Of a DNA stretch of 64,000 nt, positions 11,708 through 23,419 are shown piece by piece. The translations under genes and the position numbers were made by a program. Below the pieces are notes generated by a model. That model was not told the DNA's origin and did no database searches. It worked only from the letters and a program-made list of their open reading frames with translations. The stretch spans positions 54,747,265-54,811,264 of the forward strand of contig CM026426.1 in assembly GCA_014871385.1 (NCBI GenBank). Direction: 5' to 3'. The stretch's first letter is position 1. Every line of letters starts with the position of its first letter. The DNA is from Ceratodon purpureus (lineage: Eukaryota > Streptophyta > Bryopsida > Pseudoditrichales > Ditrichaceae).

Positions 11708-14700
11708 TCATCGACACACAACTCGCTCATCATCACGCGGATAGAGGAAAGCAACAGCTTGCATCAACGCCTTCAAATGCGGCCTATCGCTGGCCTTCCT
11801 CGGTCGTGCACGAACATGTTGGACCTGCGTAATGGAATGAAAAGAGGTAGAGGAGACGCTACTGAGAGTCTTCTTGCGGCGCATAACTTCCTGGAAGGCT
11901 TGATGGACAAGGTGGGTGGAGAATGTACCTCTGAGGCCTCCACGGGAAAGGCGACTCATTTCCGGACCTTGAATGCATCGTCCTTTGTTTTATTTGCTTG
12001 CTCCTGCGCCTTCACATTAGACTTAGGCTTCTTCTCCTCTTGAATGGATTTGAGCCTAAGGACCACTAAACAACTCGATTGGTACGCCTTTCACTAATCC
12101 ACCCTGCCATATCAGAGAAGATGTAAGTCATTGCTTTGTTCTGTATCGTCACTCGGGACATGTATAGTGTCAACTAAAACGATAGGTTGTGTCATCAATG
12201 ACACAGTTTGATGTCACTGGAAATGCTAAATCAAAACAACAGTAACACTTTTCTATGTCAAAATTGTAGCACGCTCTTGTGAGAGCATTGTAGGAGCGTT
12301 ATCTGGAAAAATTAGTCTTGTGTAGGGACATACCTGCTCTGCCGGTATCTTCTTGGAAGACACAGTGGCATCCGTTTCGGCAACCTGCTGGTCTACCGCA
12401 TGGGTTGGGGAGACCTTCTTCTCCCTTTCAACGTTTGGTCCATCGGTACCTTCAATCTCACGCTCGAAAGCGGTGCCCACTACAATAAAGGTGGCGGTGT
12501 CCTCGCTGTCAACATCTTCATTCGGGGCCTCTGCTACATTGTTGCCTTCCTTGTCCAATTCCCATGTTGTGTGGATGCCTGCATACTCGTCCTCTTCCCG
12601 CTCTGAGTTGTCCGTGCCTACCGGTAGGCGACTGTGCCCGGCATCTTCCTTCATTGTCCGTTGTTCGGGAGCCCTCTCTCTCGTGTCCGCAGAGTCTATT
12701 GTGCCCACCACCTTCGTCGCTTCATCTCTGTCAGGATCCTCCTTCTCATGTGTGTTAGCCTTGTCAGGCTCTGTCGTTGCTGCTTGATTACTTGCCGCAA
12801 TTCTTTCGTCGGTCCGCATGGGCTGCGGTGTCCCCACAGATTTCAGGTGCGCTTCTGCTTGGGCGGCGATGAGGCCATGGGCTGTGGTTAAAGTGCAACC
12901 CTTGCCATTGTGTCCTTCAACTCCTTGAGCATGTCCTTCATCGTCTCTAATCTTTTATCCTGGGACACATACATAAATTCAAGTTGCTCCATCCTACCCA
13001 CTTCACGAGATTCTACCCTCACCTGCCTTGCGCGCATGCGTTCTACTGCCTCCTTTCGCTTCATTGCCTTCACCTACATAGTGACTTCTACGTCTGTTGG
13101 TTGGTGTCCTAATTTGATAGCCTCCATCATGAGTCCCACGTTTCTCAGTTAATAGTTAGAATATCACAACTGCGCTGGACTATTCACGTGCACGACCAAG
13201 CAAATGCACAATTGTTACATACCTAGATTGTCAGAGAACCGGGTTAATGTGGAAATGTTGGTTCAAGCAGACATACATCACAGGAAATGAATAGACATAT
13301 AAGAAGAAATAGAAGGCAGCGTCATAAGAGACGTTCTATCACAACATAAAAAAATGCAATGCCACGTCAGGTCATGCTCTGGCTGTCATTAAAAACGTTG
13401 TATGACGACATTAGAAACACAATGTTAGGTCAGTGGAGACGCGGGATATAAACTGAACTGTTCGTACTCCCATGTATAGAAGATGCTACTTCCCAGACGA
13501 AGTACACTTAAGGAGAGCCATGCAGTAGGCAAGACAAACAACGCATTGGACTTGTAAACAAAACAACCATCAATATACAAATATGAATCAGTAGATGACG
13601 TGATGAGACAAGGAAACTAATAAGACAAATACATCCCACAAAATAAAACACAAGCGCCAGTTGAAAAACACAGACCATCCGGATAAAAGACTCCTAAAAT
13701 GACATACCTAGGTTGTAAAAGGACCGGGTTAATGTGGAAGTGTCAGTTTAGGCGCGCATGGACGTCATAGGAAATGTTGAAGCAAGATGTGAAGAAACAC
13801 AAGGTGCTGTCATTAGAGACACGAAATCAGAACAAATTAACACAAAGTTATGTCAATAGTGACTCAGGCCGTTTACGAAATGCAATAAGGCGTCAATTGT
13901 GACATGGCGTAAGACTAGCTGCTTCATAGTCGGAATGGAGGAACTAGCCAATGATCCAATTGCGGTCGCATGCTGAGCCCATGAAGTACCGATCTTCGAT
14001 GGCCTCCACAGGCTAATGCTCGACATGAATTCTGACTTCTCCTGAAACGCAAGGTCATCCCTTAATTCCACCAACTTGTCCTAGTAGTTGTTGCCTACGT
14101 CGGCTCGCCTCGGCGCTCCCACCTTGATTTGCTTCATGATTCCGTACATGACCCGCGACACGCATCTAGACATCTTAGAGTTGAACTACTTCTCACTTAA
14201 TTCCTTGGAGGCCCCATTGAACTCGAAAGTTGATTCCACTCGCAAAACCAGGGACTTCTTGGCCTGTCCGTGTTATCCGTACCAACCAGACTTTGCTCTT
14301 GGATCGAAGGCTCTCGCAAACTTGAGCACTTCTCTTGCAACCATTGCAGAGTGATGCCCCATTGACACGCCTTGTCTGTTCAGCTTGATGCGAATGGGGT
14401 CCTTTGGATCCCCCTCATCTTCCTCCTCAAACATGTCGAGGTCCTTATTTGTGTCCATATGGTCATCATCAAAATCTTCCTCTATTTCTTCATCCTCCTG
14501 GGAGATTTGTCGTCTTCAGGTTCTTGGCAATGGGAGGCAGACCCCAAGGTGATATGGCCCGTCCTTCTCGTTGCTGGTTTTGCCCAAGAAGCAGATGAGC
14601 GCCACCTTGCTGATAGCAAGTCCGTGTCATTCCGATGGTGCCAATTTGGTGCAGTTGAATTGTCGCTCACCTCGTGCGAGGGCCTCTTTGGTGCAGCCGT

Positions 14701-15906
14701 TTTGAGCAAACGCGCTCCGGTTGACCTCTTGCGGCTTGGCCCTGGAGACACGGCCCCTGTAGGATTCGTATGGGTTTGCGTTTTAGGAGGGCTTCCGACC
14801 CTGCTGTTTGACATCCACTCTGTGGCGACGCGCCTTGGCTGGGCAATTTTTTGTTTCCCGGGTTGCACGGGACTTCCTTCCGTCGAGTCCTTCGCCCTCC
14901 ATTGAGCCCACACTGTGGAAATTCTCTACACAAAGTACTGCACGTATCGCCCTCAAAGAAATATGGTTTCCTCTTACTGATGCCCTCTCAGATCGGTGCC
15001 TCCAATGCGCAAAGGGCTCCTTTGTCTCCTTCCGTTTCTGCCATAAGAAAGAACAACTCAACAAGACATGGACATTTTGGTAGCCATCCGAATTTGTAGT
15101 AAAAGTATTGGCATTATTTCCAGAGGCTCTGGGTTAGTACCGGGAAACCAAATCAGCTAGCTCACCCAGGCTTATAACTCTGAACCCAAATGAGCCCCTA
15201 CAAATGAAGAATATCGCAAATGCGCTCTATTTATAAGAACCGTAACTGAATTACATAGAAGTAGAAATAATGAATTTGTCTAATAAGCATCCTGTCTAAA
15301 TACCCTAAACCTCGGAACATCTATGACAAGCAATCTCTAATTAAATTGTACTGACACCAAACCCGTCCACCTAACTGTTGGCGGTGGCGGCTTAGGCTGC
15401 AATTAATTTCTGCAATCCCAAAATTCCGATGTATGGAGAACTCGTCAATCAGACTCTTCTACTGCCGGCACGGACTATTGTTGCTCTAGTCTAGTCCCCT
15501 TCTAAATGTTCAGTCTAGCCATGGAAACCACCAGCTGAACCCAGTGGTTTAGGGCAAGAGTGTAAGAGCGGCTGCGAGCTTTATTGTGCGTCTCATTTGT
15601 AGCGTAGGAGTCCGTATGAGCTTGTCTAGCGCGCAAGCTGCGCCTTGGATGGAAGTTCAAATCCTCGGAACCTAGGCGCCCTCCTCGGAGATTCAATGCG
15701 ACAGTGGGAGCAGCGGAGGACTTCACTGAAGAACCTGCACGCAGGGGAAACAAGCCGACTGCGAATTCCAGATCAAACCCTGCTTCCCTCAAACAATTTC
15801 TAACCTCCCTCTTGTTTGCTTCTACAATTGCATCACTCATCAGCTCGTACGCTGGATTGATGGCAGCCGCGTGTATATCTGACCATGATGAAAGGGTAAT
15901 GGCCAT
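11708..15906 (-). pseudogene. Unrecognised multi-exon gene inside the CACTA element
   Basis: Protein-like minus-strand pieces: 15906-15502 (MAITLSSWSDIH), 14913-14482 (basic, Ser/Pro-rich), 14458-13853 (DPIRIKLNRQGV, KFARAFDPRAK, then ELRDDLAFQEKSEF with stops between), 13073-12888 (Arg/Lys-rich coiled coil, MKDMLKELKD), 12837-12335 (acidic, ending KKIPAEQ at a GTATGT donor), and 11959-11708. Several pieces end at GTATGT-type donor sites, so real introns are likely. In-frame stops and at least one frame change show decay. It lies divergent to the TNP2 piece and could be the accessory DNA-binding gene of the element (TNP1/TNPA position), but I see no diagnostic domain, and a captured host gene is equally possible. 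The 14.4-kb piece shares a short motif with the 985-1671 frame. Confidence 0.35.
13200..13860. repeat. Direct repeat of about 110 bp, two copies
   Basis: A stretch from ACATACCTAG through GGGTTAATGTGGAA to CAGGAAATG at about 13218-13330 is repeated in diverged form at about 13702-13820. Both copies sit in GCGTCA/GACGTC-rich non-coding DNA. On the minus strand the start reads CTAGGTATGT, donor-like, so duplicated intron sequence is possible. Confidence 0.5.
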
Positions 15907-16245
15907 GCCCTAATTCGCTCCGAGTAGGTGATCCAAGAAAGACTGCGCCAATTAAATCACTCGGCATTTACCACGTACGGGTACTCTAAAATCGCGGAAT
16001 GTTTGAGAAGTAAGAAATTAATGTAGAACAGTGTCATTAAATGTCATGCATAACAATGCAAAGCCTCATTGGAAACGCGTTGACCCATCATGTTAAAGTT
16101 TTGAGACCGTGCTTCTAAACGTGTTTAAATGGATGCTCAACGTCATGTTGAATGTTTTGTAACGTCATCTATAATGTAACTTATGTCAAACAGAACGTTC
16201 ATTGACAAAGTCCAAGTAACAGCCTATATTCTAACTGTAATGTAG

Positions 16246-16870
16246 GAACATAAGTTATTTGAAGATGCTTTCAAAGTTTACGAGAGAGGTGTACAAGTAT
16301 TTAAGTATCGTAATGTTTGCCTTATGAGGTCTATGTACCTGGATAAGATTCTAGGTCACTATGAAGGGAAGAAATTAGAACGTGCATTCGATTTGTCATC
16401 AGATCTAGACCTCTTTATCTAGAATATCCGGAGTAGAGAGCGGTATGGTGATGGGGGTAGTGAAAAGCGGTATGCGAATAATAAAATCAATTTACACTAT
16501 TGTCGTGCAACCGATTGAAGTGCATGCTGAGTATATTTGATATGAATGAGCAAGTGATATGATATCACTTTATTTTCTGATTTTTTTTAAAAAACATGCT
16601 TCTATCTCCGCAGATAAAGTTGTGGTGTACGATGGCAGCATTCAATCGAGGCTGGACTACCAGACAACGATGTGAAAACTACGTGCATCAAGTATGCTGA
16701 ACTTTAGCGTAGTCTAGAAGAAGAAAATTGAACTAAGGGCTAAATAAGTACATGCGTCCCAATCAACGAACCTGCGTTTAGACACAGAGTTCTGGAGCAA
16801 GTGGAATTACATTGGTGAAGTTCTGACAACCAGAGGAGGATGAGGAAGAGGACACAAGCGCGTAAGACCC
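16246..16870 (+). pseudogene. Captured fragment of pre-mRNA splicing factor SYF1
   Basis: After a TAG acceptor, 16246-16419 reads EHKLFEDAFKVYERGV and YEGKKLERAF, matching the HAT/TPR helical repeats of plant SYF1 (an XAB2/SYF1-type subunit of the Prp19/NineTeen spliceosome complex), where I recall EEHKYFEDAFKVYERGVKI. A second piece at about 16640-16800 reads SIEAGLPDNDVKTTCIKYAEL and, after frame changes, YVHASQSTNLRLDTEFWSKW, matching the next part of SYF1 (AIESGLPHKDVK, then SDPEFWNKW, from memory). Intervening residues are missing and several stops are present, so it is non-functional. It lies within the CACTA element, so this is gene capture, a habit known for plant CACTA and MULE elements. 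The product identity is fairly secure; the function of the copy is nil or regulatory. Confidence 0.8.
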
Positions 16871-17089
16871 TCGACTGTGTGAATCAACGCCACAAGTGAG
16901 AGTTTGTAGGGTTTATTTCCTTATCCTAACCTCCATTGTTTTCAATGAACCCGATATAACGTGATCTACTCTCATATGTGACAAGATTCCACGTCATCAG
17001 TAACGCAATATACACACTCTCCACTTCCTAGGAACTTCATAGGATGAACATGTTACCAATCTTATAGATGCCTTGCTATGAATATATGA

Positions 17090-17930
17090 TCCGACTATGT
17101 GATATTTGCGTCATTATTTTGCGTCATTGGATACGCGTTGAAACATACTGTAACATCTAATGAGACGTCATATGCCGTCATTGGAAACGCGATATCAGAT
17201 TTAGGATATGGGCGACCATAAAATGGTGAGGCACCTCAAATGTGCACAAGTGAAAGCGGTATGGGGATGGTAGAAGAGGAAAGTGAAGTTTGGATTTGGA
17301 GTGTAGAAGGGTGCGAAGTAATTCATATCCTCTCAAACCTAGAAGCCTATTTGATTCCCACTCGAAGGCAAGAGGCTGTGATTGACAATGCAGACAACAT
17401 AGATACCTTGAATCCTGTAAGCCCAGGCCCATATTCTCACCTTCGCGGTTCGAGGAACCTTTGAAGGATCGCAAGTCCGTATTGGAAGCCAAAAATGATG
17501 AGACCAATCGCTTCAAGGACACTAAGATGTGCGGCCAATCCATATGCTGATACCGTTGGAGACGAAAAGATGTACGTGTCGTATTTGCCCAAGCGTTTAG
17601 AGCGTCCACCGTCGCCAACCATACCAGCGACGGATATTGCAATCAGTCTTGAAGATCACCTAGACTGGGAGCGACTAGACTTCTCTGTTGATGGAGGAAA
17701 TAGTACTGTTGTTGGGCGGTTGTATGTCTGACAGAATCTTTAAGAATGAAAAGCAGTAGTGGCCAAAGCTGTAGCATTGACCGAGCCTCAGAAATCTAAA
17801 TATTGCGTTGTATATATAATTTGACCATGTGATATCTGCGTCATTATTTTTCTTCATCACAAACCTATTGTAACATAATACCACATCTACTAAGACGTCA
17901 TATGGCGTCACTTGAAACGCGATATAAGCT
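17090..17930. repeat. Diverged 100-bp subterminal repeats of the CACTA element
   Basis: The block GTGATATTTGCGTCATTATT to TTGGAAACGCGATATC (about 17096-17195) recurs at about 17823-17930 with scattered changes. Both are dense in GCGTCA, GACGTC and AAACGCG, the same vocabulary as the first kilobase of the element. Frames between them (17178-17731) are open on both strands but I recognise nothing in them. Confidence 0.5.
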
Positions 17931-18104
17931 TCTGTAACATGTCCGTGAGTTATAGTCTATGTCACTTGAAACGCAAAGTATCGCCTTCTAAAACGCCTTC
18001 ACTGTCACTTTAAACAGAGTTTAACATAATCTACACATCGGTTTGAACATCATTAGCTGCATGAAAGCGCCATCTTAACCTATCCCAGGGGCTTGTGTGT
18101 AAAA

Positions 18105-18891
18105 ATGGCGTTTCCCAATAGAAAACGAAAGTGGAGATCGACTAAGGAGGTCATTCACCATCATGAACTTGAATTCACTGCAAGCAACGAGGTCCCTATA
18201 ACAAAGTGGTCATGCCCATGCAAGCTATGTTGAGGAGGGCACCGTTACACCAGTGCCGCAATAACGACGCATTCAAATTCTTACGGAGGTGACCCATTTC
18301 TATTCCGCTCTATGATTGGAGGAGATCCTCCGGGAGGGTATCCGCCGTCCGGAGGATGGAGCGTGGTACTACAATGACGAGGAATGGACTGTAGACAATG
18401 AATGCGGGCCTAAAGAAGATTTTCAGAATCTTGTACCTCTAGATGAAGATCCAGACTGTGATCAAAATGGCCAGCACGACGTCCACAAACTGTTTGAGAA
18501 CGCCCTGCGTAGTGCCGAAGAGTTACAGGAGATAGCGCATGATTCCAAGGTGATGCATTAGGAGGACATCAAAGACCCACAGTCCGTAGATAGCACCATA
18601 GAGGCTCTGGAGTTACTGTATTCCAAGGCCTCACATCGACTATATTCAGGTAGTACAGTGAGCCTAATCTCAGCAGTGGTGGTCATCATGACATTGTGCT
18701 TGACACATGGGATGAGCAACGCATTCGTAACTGAGCTACTTCATTATCTATCCGAGGAGATGCTACCCAAAGGCAATGTCTTGCCTGCAAAGCACTATAC
18801 AGCGAAGAGGATGCTACAAGCACTTCGACTAGCATACAATATTATGCATGCTTGTCCTGCAGGTTGTGTTCTATTTCATGGTGAGCACTAG
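18105..18891 (+). pseudogene. CACTA TNP2 transposase, N-terminal part
   Basis: From the ATG of MAFPNRKRKWRS, the reading shows a CPCKLC zinc-binding start typical of the TNP2 N-terminus, an acidic segment (VPLDEDPDCDQNGQHDV), and the conserved segment LYSKASHRLYSG, MLPKGNVLPAKHY, YNIMHACPAGCVLFHGE. This last part corresponds to the TNP2 segment I know as LPEGNxLPxSYYxAK ... IHACPNNCMLYxGE. In-frame stops follow CKLC and the MH before EDIKD, and one frame change is needed near 18.3 kb. The gene stops abruptly at 18891, where unrelated repeat sequence starts, so the catalytic region is missing from the window. Confidence 0.75.
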
Positions 18892-18892
18892 G

Positions 18893-18955
18893 GGGAAAGT
18901 TACCATGCGAGCGGCGAGCGGAGAGCAAAGATTTGAGAGCAGAGATTTGACATTT
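18893..18955. repeat. GCGAGCGGCGAGC repeat end, left copy
   Basis: ATGCGAGCGGCGAGCGGAGA and the following GAGCAGAGATTTGA match, in inverted orientation and with a small insertion, the sequence at 40979-41022. It starts right where the TNP2 reading breaks off, so it is probably the end of an inserted element. Confidence 0.5.
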
Positions 18956-19690
18956 GAATACACATTTGAGAAAAGAAAACACACTATAACCCTGGGAAGT
19001 TACTAAAGAAAGAGTTATATTTTTAGAATTATTTTTAGTAATTGTGTGTAATTCCGTGAAATTATTATCCCAACTCGCATTTAACTTAGGGTTACTATGA
19101 ATCAATAAAATTAAGGTTGACGTCATGATGACGTCATGCCTTGAGTATAGACCTCTAGAGCTGTTTTAAATCCTAAACCTTCTTATGTTTCATATACCTT
19201 TTTGATTGACAAAAGGAATCCATCTTTCTGATATATTCCCTGATATGATAGAAACAGTGAATAATCGGCACTGGATTCTTTAGGAAAAGAAATTTAAAAG
19301 ATAAATTTGAAAGGTAGTTGTGCTCTATTGCTTCTGCTACTATGTGACTAAGAATGCGGAGTTGAAAGTATTTCACCAGGGAATGTAAAGCATGCCTTTG
19401 AAAGCTTCTTGGGATTTCTAAAAAACCGTGTACAATAATTGTATTGCTAAGTCAAAAATTTATCCTTCCCAAATTTGCTTGCCCTCACTGATAATTCCAT
19501 CAGGTATAGATAAGATCTATTCTAGCTTTCTATGTCTCTCAGAGTTCCATATAAACCATAAAGGTTTCGTTTCTACTTGTTTAGGGTCATCAATTGAAAC
19601 ACAGAATCTTGCAATTCATAGACACTGTTTGAGAGAATGAGCAATTCCTTTGAAGTCGTCGCTTGAGAAACAATTCTTCACGATCTGCTT
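18956..19690. other. AT-rich DNA, no recognised gene
   Basis: Apart from a possible minus-strand exon around 19430-19640 (readings such as FIWNSERHRKLE), which may belong to the unrecognised minus-strand gene at 20.3-20.95 kb, I see nothing I can name. Confidence 0.3.
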
Positions 19691-19696
19691 CGGCGG

Positions 19697-19894
19697 ATGG
19701 CAGATGGACCGAACCTCTGGGAATCAATGTGTTTTAGTACAAGACAAAGTTGGACTCCTCCACCAGTGATCACGTTTCAAGATGAGGAGAATGCTCGTGC
19801 TTTGTCAAAGCTCTGGAGACGTGACAACAGTCTTGAATACGCTTGCCTCCGACTTGCAAAATGGGATTACGACTCAGACTTGCAGGGGCACTGA
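19697..19894 (+). CDS. Short unrecognised frame
   Basis: A 65-residue frame (MADGPNLWESMCFSTRQSW ... LAKWDYDSDLQGH) with balanced composition. No domain, no splice support, and decayed DNA on both sides. It may be a single exon of a lost gene or chance. Confidence 0.2.
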   Translation: MADGPNLWESMCFSTRQSWTPPPVITFQDEENARALSKLWRRDNSLEYACLRLAKWDYDSDLQGH

Positions 19895-20336
19895 ACTCCC
19901 AAGAAATACTATGAAGCGTTTTGCTTCAACGTGAACTCGGATATTTTTAACAGTTCCTAGATTCTAGCACATCTAATTTGCAATGACAAGTTAGAAACAA
20001 CGTCATTTGGTGAACTTTGTTGCATTGAGCTAAATCAATTGAGGTCATTCATCATTGACAATAGAAATCAACCAATGTGGGTGGAACCGGGAGAGAAAAT
20101 CATTCCCCATGATGGTATTTGGTCACTCCTTAGCATAGATGAGATTGGTGTGATTAAGACATCATAAATGCAACACATTTGTATATGAGTACTGAAGTAT
20201 GTATATTGTGAGACTTGCATTTATAAGAGCATGCAGGCTAAACTCGCAAGTGGCACTCTGTATTTATTGTTCTCTATATATGGTCATATAAATTCCATGT
20301 ATATTTCAGAGTGCCTTTTATAGTTCACTATAGTCA

Positions 20337-21000
20337 CTATTCAGTGTGGTCAAGTTTTGGACGTTTGGTTGGATTTTCAATCTCCGCCTCCACTGATGAA
20401 CTATCACTGTCCACTTCCATGGGTGCTCTTGTTTCCTCCACTTCCACAGTTGATCCGCAAATTTTAGACCAATCAAATTGTTTAACACATACTGGACTAT
20501 CATGGTTACAACCTGTGGAATCAAGAAAAATACCAATATCATTTGCTTTCCAAGCACAATCAATAAACATCATGTGTGTGGGATCATCAGGTGGTATTCA
20601 AAAAAATACATCCTTGCAAATTTGCCTTGTTCCAACAGAAATGAACTTGCATTTCCATTCTATAATAAAATGTAGATGTGAATGGCTTTTCAAGATAACT
20701 TCAGTCGTACGTTCATTTTCAAATGGTCTCTGAAGGCAGGATGGAAGTGTTCCAACTGTCTTGTCACCAGTTATCGGTCCGTAAACTAGCATCAATTCAT
20801 GGTCAAGGTCATTAAGCATTATAACCAAGTAATTGCCAAGTCTATCAATCAATCCCCACGTGTATGGCATTAGGGGAAATATGGGGTCTGCAATGGGCCT
20901 TGTAAGACAGCTCGAAGGTAGGTGAACTGCTGCCCGCTGGCACCTCTCCAAGAAATTTCATTGGTGGATATCCTGTCCGCTGAAAAAAAATCCGCTACTG
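20337..21000 (-). pseudogene. Unrecognised gene fragment with acidic, NLS-like tail
   Basis: The minus-strand reading from about 20951 gives PLMPYTWGLIDRLGNYLVIM and LMLVYGPITGDKTVGTLPSC, then after one stop continues in the same sense as MMFIDCAWKANDIGIFLDST, ending in an acidic segment followed by ENPTKRPKLDHTE, a likely nuclear localisation signal. The sequence is clearly protein-derived. I do not recognise the family; nuclear location is inferred only from the basic patch. Upstream exons may extend to about 21.2 kb. Confidence 0.4.
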
Positions 21001-21311
21001 TTCAATGGGGTGACAGCAGTGGGCACACGCCTTCCGTGCAAGCGATTGGCTAGACCCCCAAAACGCCAATTTGGCGACCTGCTCGCACCATTGGTGCCAG
21101 CAGGTAAAGTGCACGGGCATGGCCAAATTTTGAGGCACGAGTTCCGACCAAAGGCCCATTGTAGACCCCATATTTCTCCTAATGATTCAGTGTGAATTCA
21201 CGCTTCTTAAGAAAATGCTTGCAACCTTGTGGAGGACTGAATTGAGAAACATAGACTCCATCCGTCTAAATTTTCCAACGATATTGAGGTTCCTCAGTGT
21301 GCGGCCATTCA

Positions 21312-21966
21312 TCGCATATTGGACAGTCGTCTACTGAGTATCCTGCCAACTTGTTTTGCTTGCATTGCACTCAAGGATTCTCATAAACGCTCAGCGGTTC
21401 AACAATAAAAGATTCCACGCAAGTCCAACTCCGAGTGTTCTACAAAAATTCACAAAATAGATTGTTTTTAATCATTTCCAAATTCATACTTTGTCGAAGC
21501 GGAGAACCAATTAAGGCTCCTGTATTGGGACTAAGTGTATTCCAATCTTAACACTCCATACATGTATTTCTTTTCACCGCATTTAACTCAAATTGGATAG
21601 GTAGAGGCATTGAAAATCTCAAGGGTACTATGTCGAATTGATCTAGAAGCATATACGCAATAAAAAATTTAAAAAAAGTAACAACATCATGGAAGTAAAA
21701 TGAATCTCAAACACCTAATTCTGCATATTTCCGAAGGTGGCGTCCAATAAAAATATGTGCAACACAATGAGTAATTGGATATTATGATTGATGAATTACA
21801 AGCTATCAAATGATAAGCTCAACAATGAAGGAAATTTGATAATATAAATTTGGCTCTTTTGCAATGTAAATTACTCAGGAATTTATAGTGAGTGATTCAT
21901 AGATTTAGGATAAGACTTTCAATCGGTGAGACATGGTAAGAGGTAGTGTTGAAACAAAATACTTAG
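21312..21966. repeat. 655-bp direct repeat, copy 1
   Basis: From TCGCATATTGGACAGTCG to CAAAATACTTAG the sequence is repeated at 23420-24074 with no difference that I could find by eye. AT-rich, no protein. The two copies bracket a retroelement fragment. Confidence 0.9.
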
Positions 21967-23419
21967 CTCACGGCAGGAGTATTTAGCACGATGCAAGACC
22001 CTCACAGCGCATAACGAGACCTTGAGGCTGGGGCAGAAACCAGAGGAGACCACAGACCTTCAAGACCTGAGGACCACGGCCGAACAAGCTCTCCAGGAGT
22101 TCGAGGCTAACAAGCTGGGATGGATCCACACGGCTGCCAAGTTGATCGCCAACAACGCCTACACATGGCTTTGCGATCACCCTGCTACGACAGCCGAACC
22201 TCCCCAAGAACTCCTCGACCATTGCATTGACACTACACTGGCTACTTTAGAGATGGAACAGTCAGAAAATGACTGGGAGAACATGGAGCTGGATCCCATG
22301 GATCTCAAGTCTTTCGACATGGAAGCCTTGTCATTACCTTCCTCGGCGGCCATGGGGACAGTACCAACCAGCCCCCTACAAACACCACAGGAGGAAGCGC
22401 GGCCTTCAAACCTCATCATCCCTGATGTCCATGACCGAGCAGAACGTGTAGACATCCCCGACCAATTCACCGACCCCGAGGACACCCCCCAGCCGTCACC
22501 GAACCTGCAACCACAGCTGCAACCTCCACAACCACAGGTGAATCCCACGGTACCCATGCGTTCCAAGTCTATTAAACATCATAAGGATGCCTTGAGAAAA
22601 ATAGAGGAAGAGTATGATCTCGAGGAAGAGAACAGCGATGAAGAAGAAGCCAAGGAAGAGTTAGCGACTGCAATTACAAAGCTCAAGCGTTATTTTGAAG
22701 CTAACCCTGACCTCGTTGCTTTGTACAGCGACACCGAGGCTAATCATGTGCAATGCCCCGCCTGCAATAAAATACTAGGAAAAACAGTGTACGACATTTA
22801 TCAGCATGCCATGACTTCTAGGACCAGACACAACCTAATCCATCGGGGTGTTGGTGCAGCCATAGCCGCAATACATGGCGATGAAGCTCCACCCCGCGGT
22901 CTCGCACAGCTGCCCAGAGAAGAAACTCGGCCTGATCGACGACCCGCCCACCGACGCACGCGTGGCTGAACCTCTAATCCGGGACGGATTGTGCTCTCGG
23001 AGGGAGGGCTAAATGTTACCTACAACAGCCACGGCAATCAAGGTAACCAGGGGCGGTGAAGACTAGCAGTTAAAAGAAGGAGCAGGCAAAGCAGAGAAGT
23101 CGTAGTTGTAGCAGACAGATAGGACAGAACTTAGTATAAACAGAGTAGCTAGTGGAAAGCTTACACTCTTCAGTTTTGTGACAATGTTGAGTCAGGACTC
23201 TTAGTACGCTTGTTTTTCCTTGTAAGCTGGGGCTCCGTTGCTCCACGATGCCCATGGGTGTCTCGGATAATAGACCCTCTCTCGCTTTGCTTGCACTTGC
23301 TCTGTTCTGTCTCTTGCTCTCTGTGCTGCTTGCTTAACCCTAGTCTGACCTTGTTTGGGCAAGTTATCTCTCTCTACCTTTTGCCTCGTCCTACCACCCA
23401 GTCGAGGCATATTGGACAG
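21967..23419 (+). mobile_element. Retroelement 3' fragment (fossil)
   Basis: This 1,453-bp block sits between the two 655-bp repeats. It holds an open frame at 22022-22969 whose C-terminal part has a CPAC zinc-knuckle-like pair followed by YDIYQHAMTSRTRHN. After it comes a purine-rich tract (GGAGGGAGGGC, about 22999-23010) and then TGTTACCTACAACAGCC at 23014. That order is what one expects before the 3' long terminal repeat of a retrotransposon. A candidate repeat runs from 23014 to about 23409 (TG...CA). No reverse transcriptase, integrase or 5' repeat is present, so it is an incomplete copy. Family is uncertain. The near-identity of the flanking repeats suggests the arrangement is recent. 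Confidence 0.4.
22022..22969 (+). CDS. Frame of the retroelement fragment, zinc-binding C-terminus
   Basis: An open frame of 315 residues (start codon uncertain). It has a helical N-terminus (TTAEQALQEFEANKLGW), a Pro/Gln-rich linker, a Glu-rich coiled stretch (DALRKIEEEYDLEEENSDEEE), and a C-terminal VQCPACNKILGKTVYDI with following His residues that could bind zinc. I do not recognise the family. It lies just before the purine tract and candidate terminal repeat, so it is most likely the last coding part of the element. Confidence 0.45.
   Translation: MRLGQKPEETTDLQDLRTTAEQALQEFEANKLGWIHTAAKLIANNAYTWLCDHPATTAEPPQELLDHCIDTTLATLEMEQSENDWENMELDPMDLKSFDMEALSLPSSAAMGTVPTSPLQTPQEEARPSNLIIPDVHDRAERVDIPDQFTDPEDTPQPSPNLQPQLQPPQPQVNPTVPMRSKSIKHHKDALRKIEEEYDLEEENSDEEEAKEELATAITKLKRYFEANPDLVALYSDTEANHVQCPACNKILGKTVYDIYQHAMTSRTRHNLIHRGVGAAIAAIHGDEAPPRGLAQLPREETRPDRRPAHRRTRG

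Larger units (their letters stand above)
10446..18891 (+). mobile_element. CACTA (En/Spm) element, left portion
   Basis: It begins with CACTAAAAGAAAATAGGGA, followed by subterminal repeats dominated by TGACGC, AACGCG and GTCAA motifs (10446-11300), as in CACTA elements. The interior holds an unrecognised minus-strand gene (11.7-15.9 kb), decayed host-gene sequence (SYF1, 16.2-16.9 kb), more GCGTCA-rich repeats (16.0-18.0 kb), and a TNP2 transposase N-terminus on the plus strand (18.1-18.9 kb). I could not find the matching right end TTTTAGTG in the window, so the element is cut off near 18.89 kb, where a different repeat begins. The first 41 bases are about two thirds identical to the ends of the smaller CACTA element at 34923, so the two are related families. 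Confidence 0.65.
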
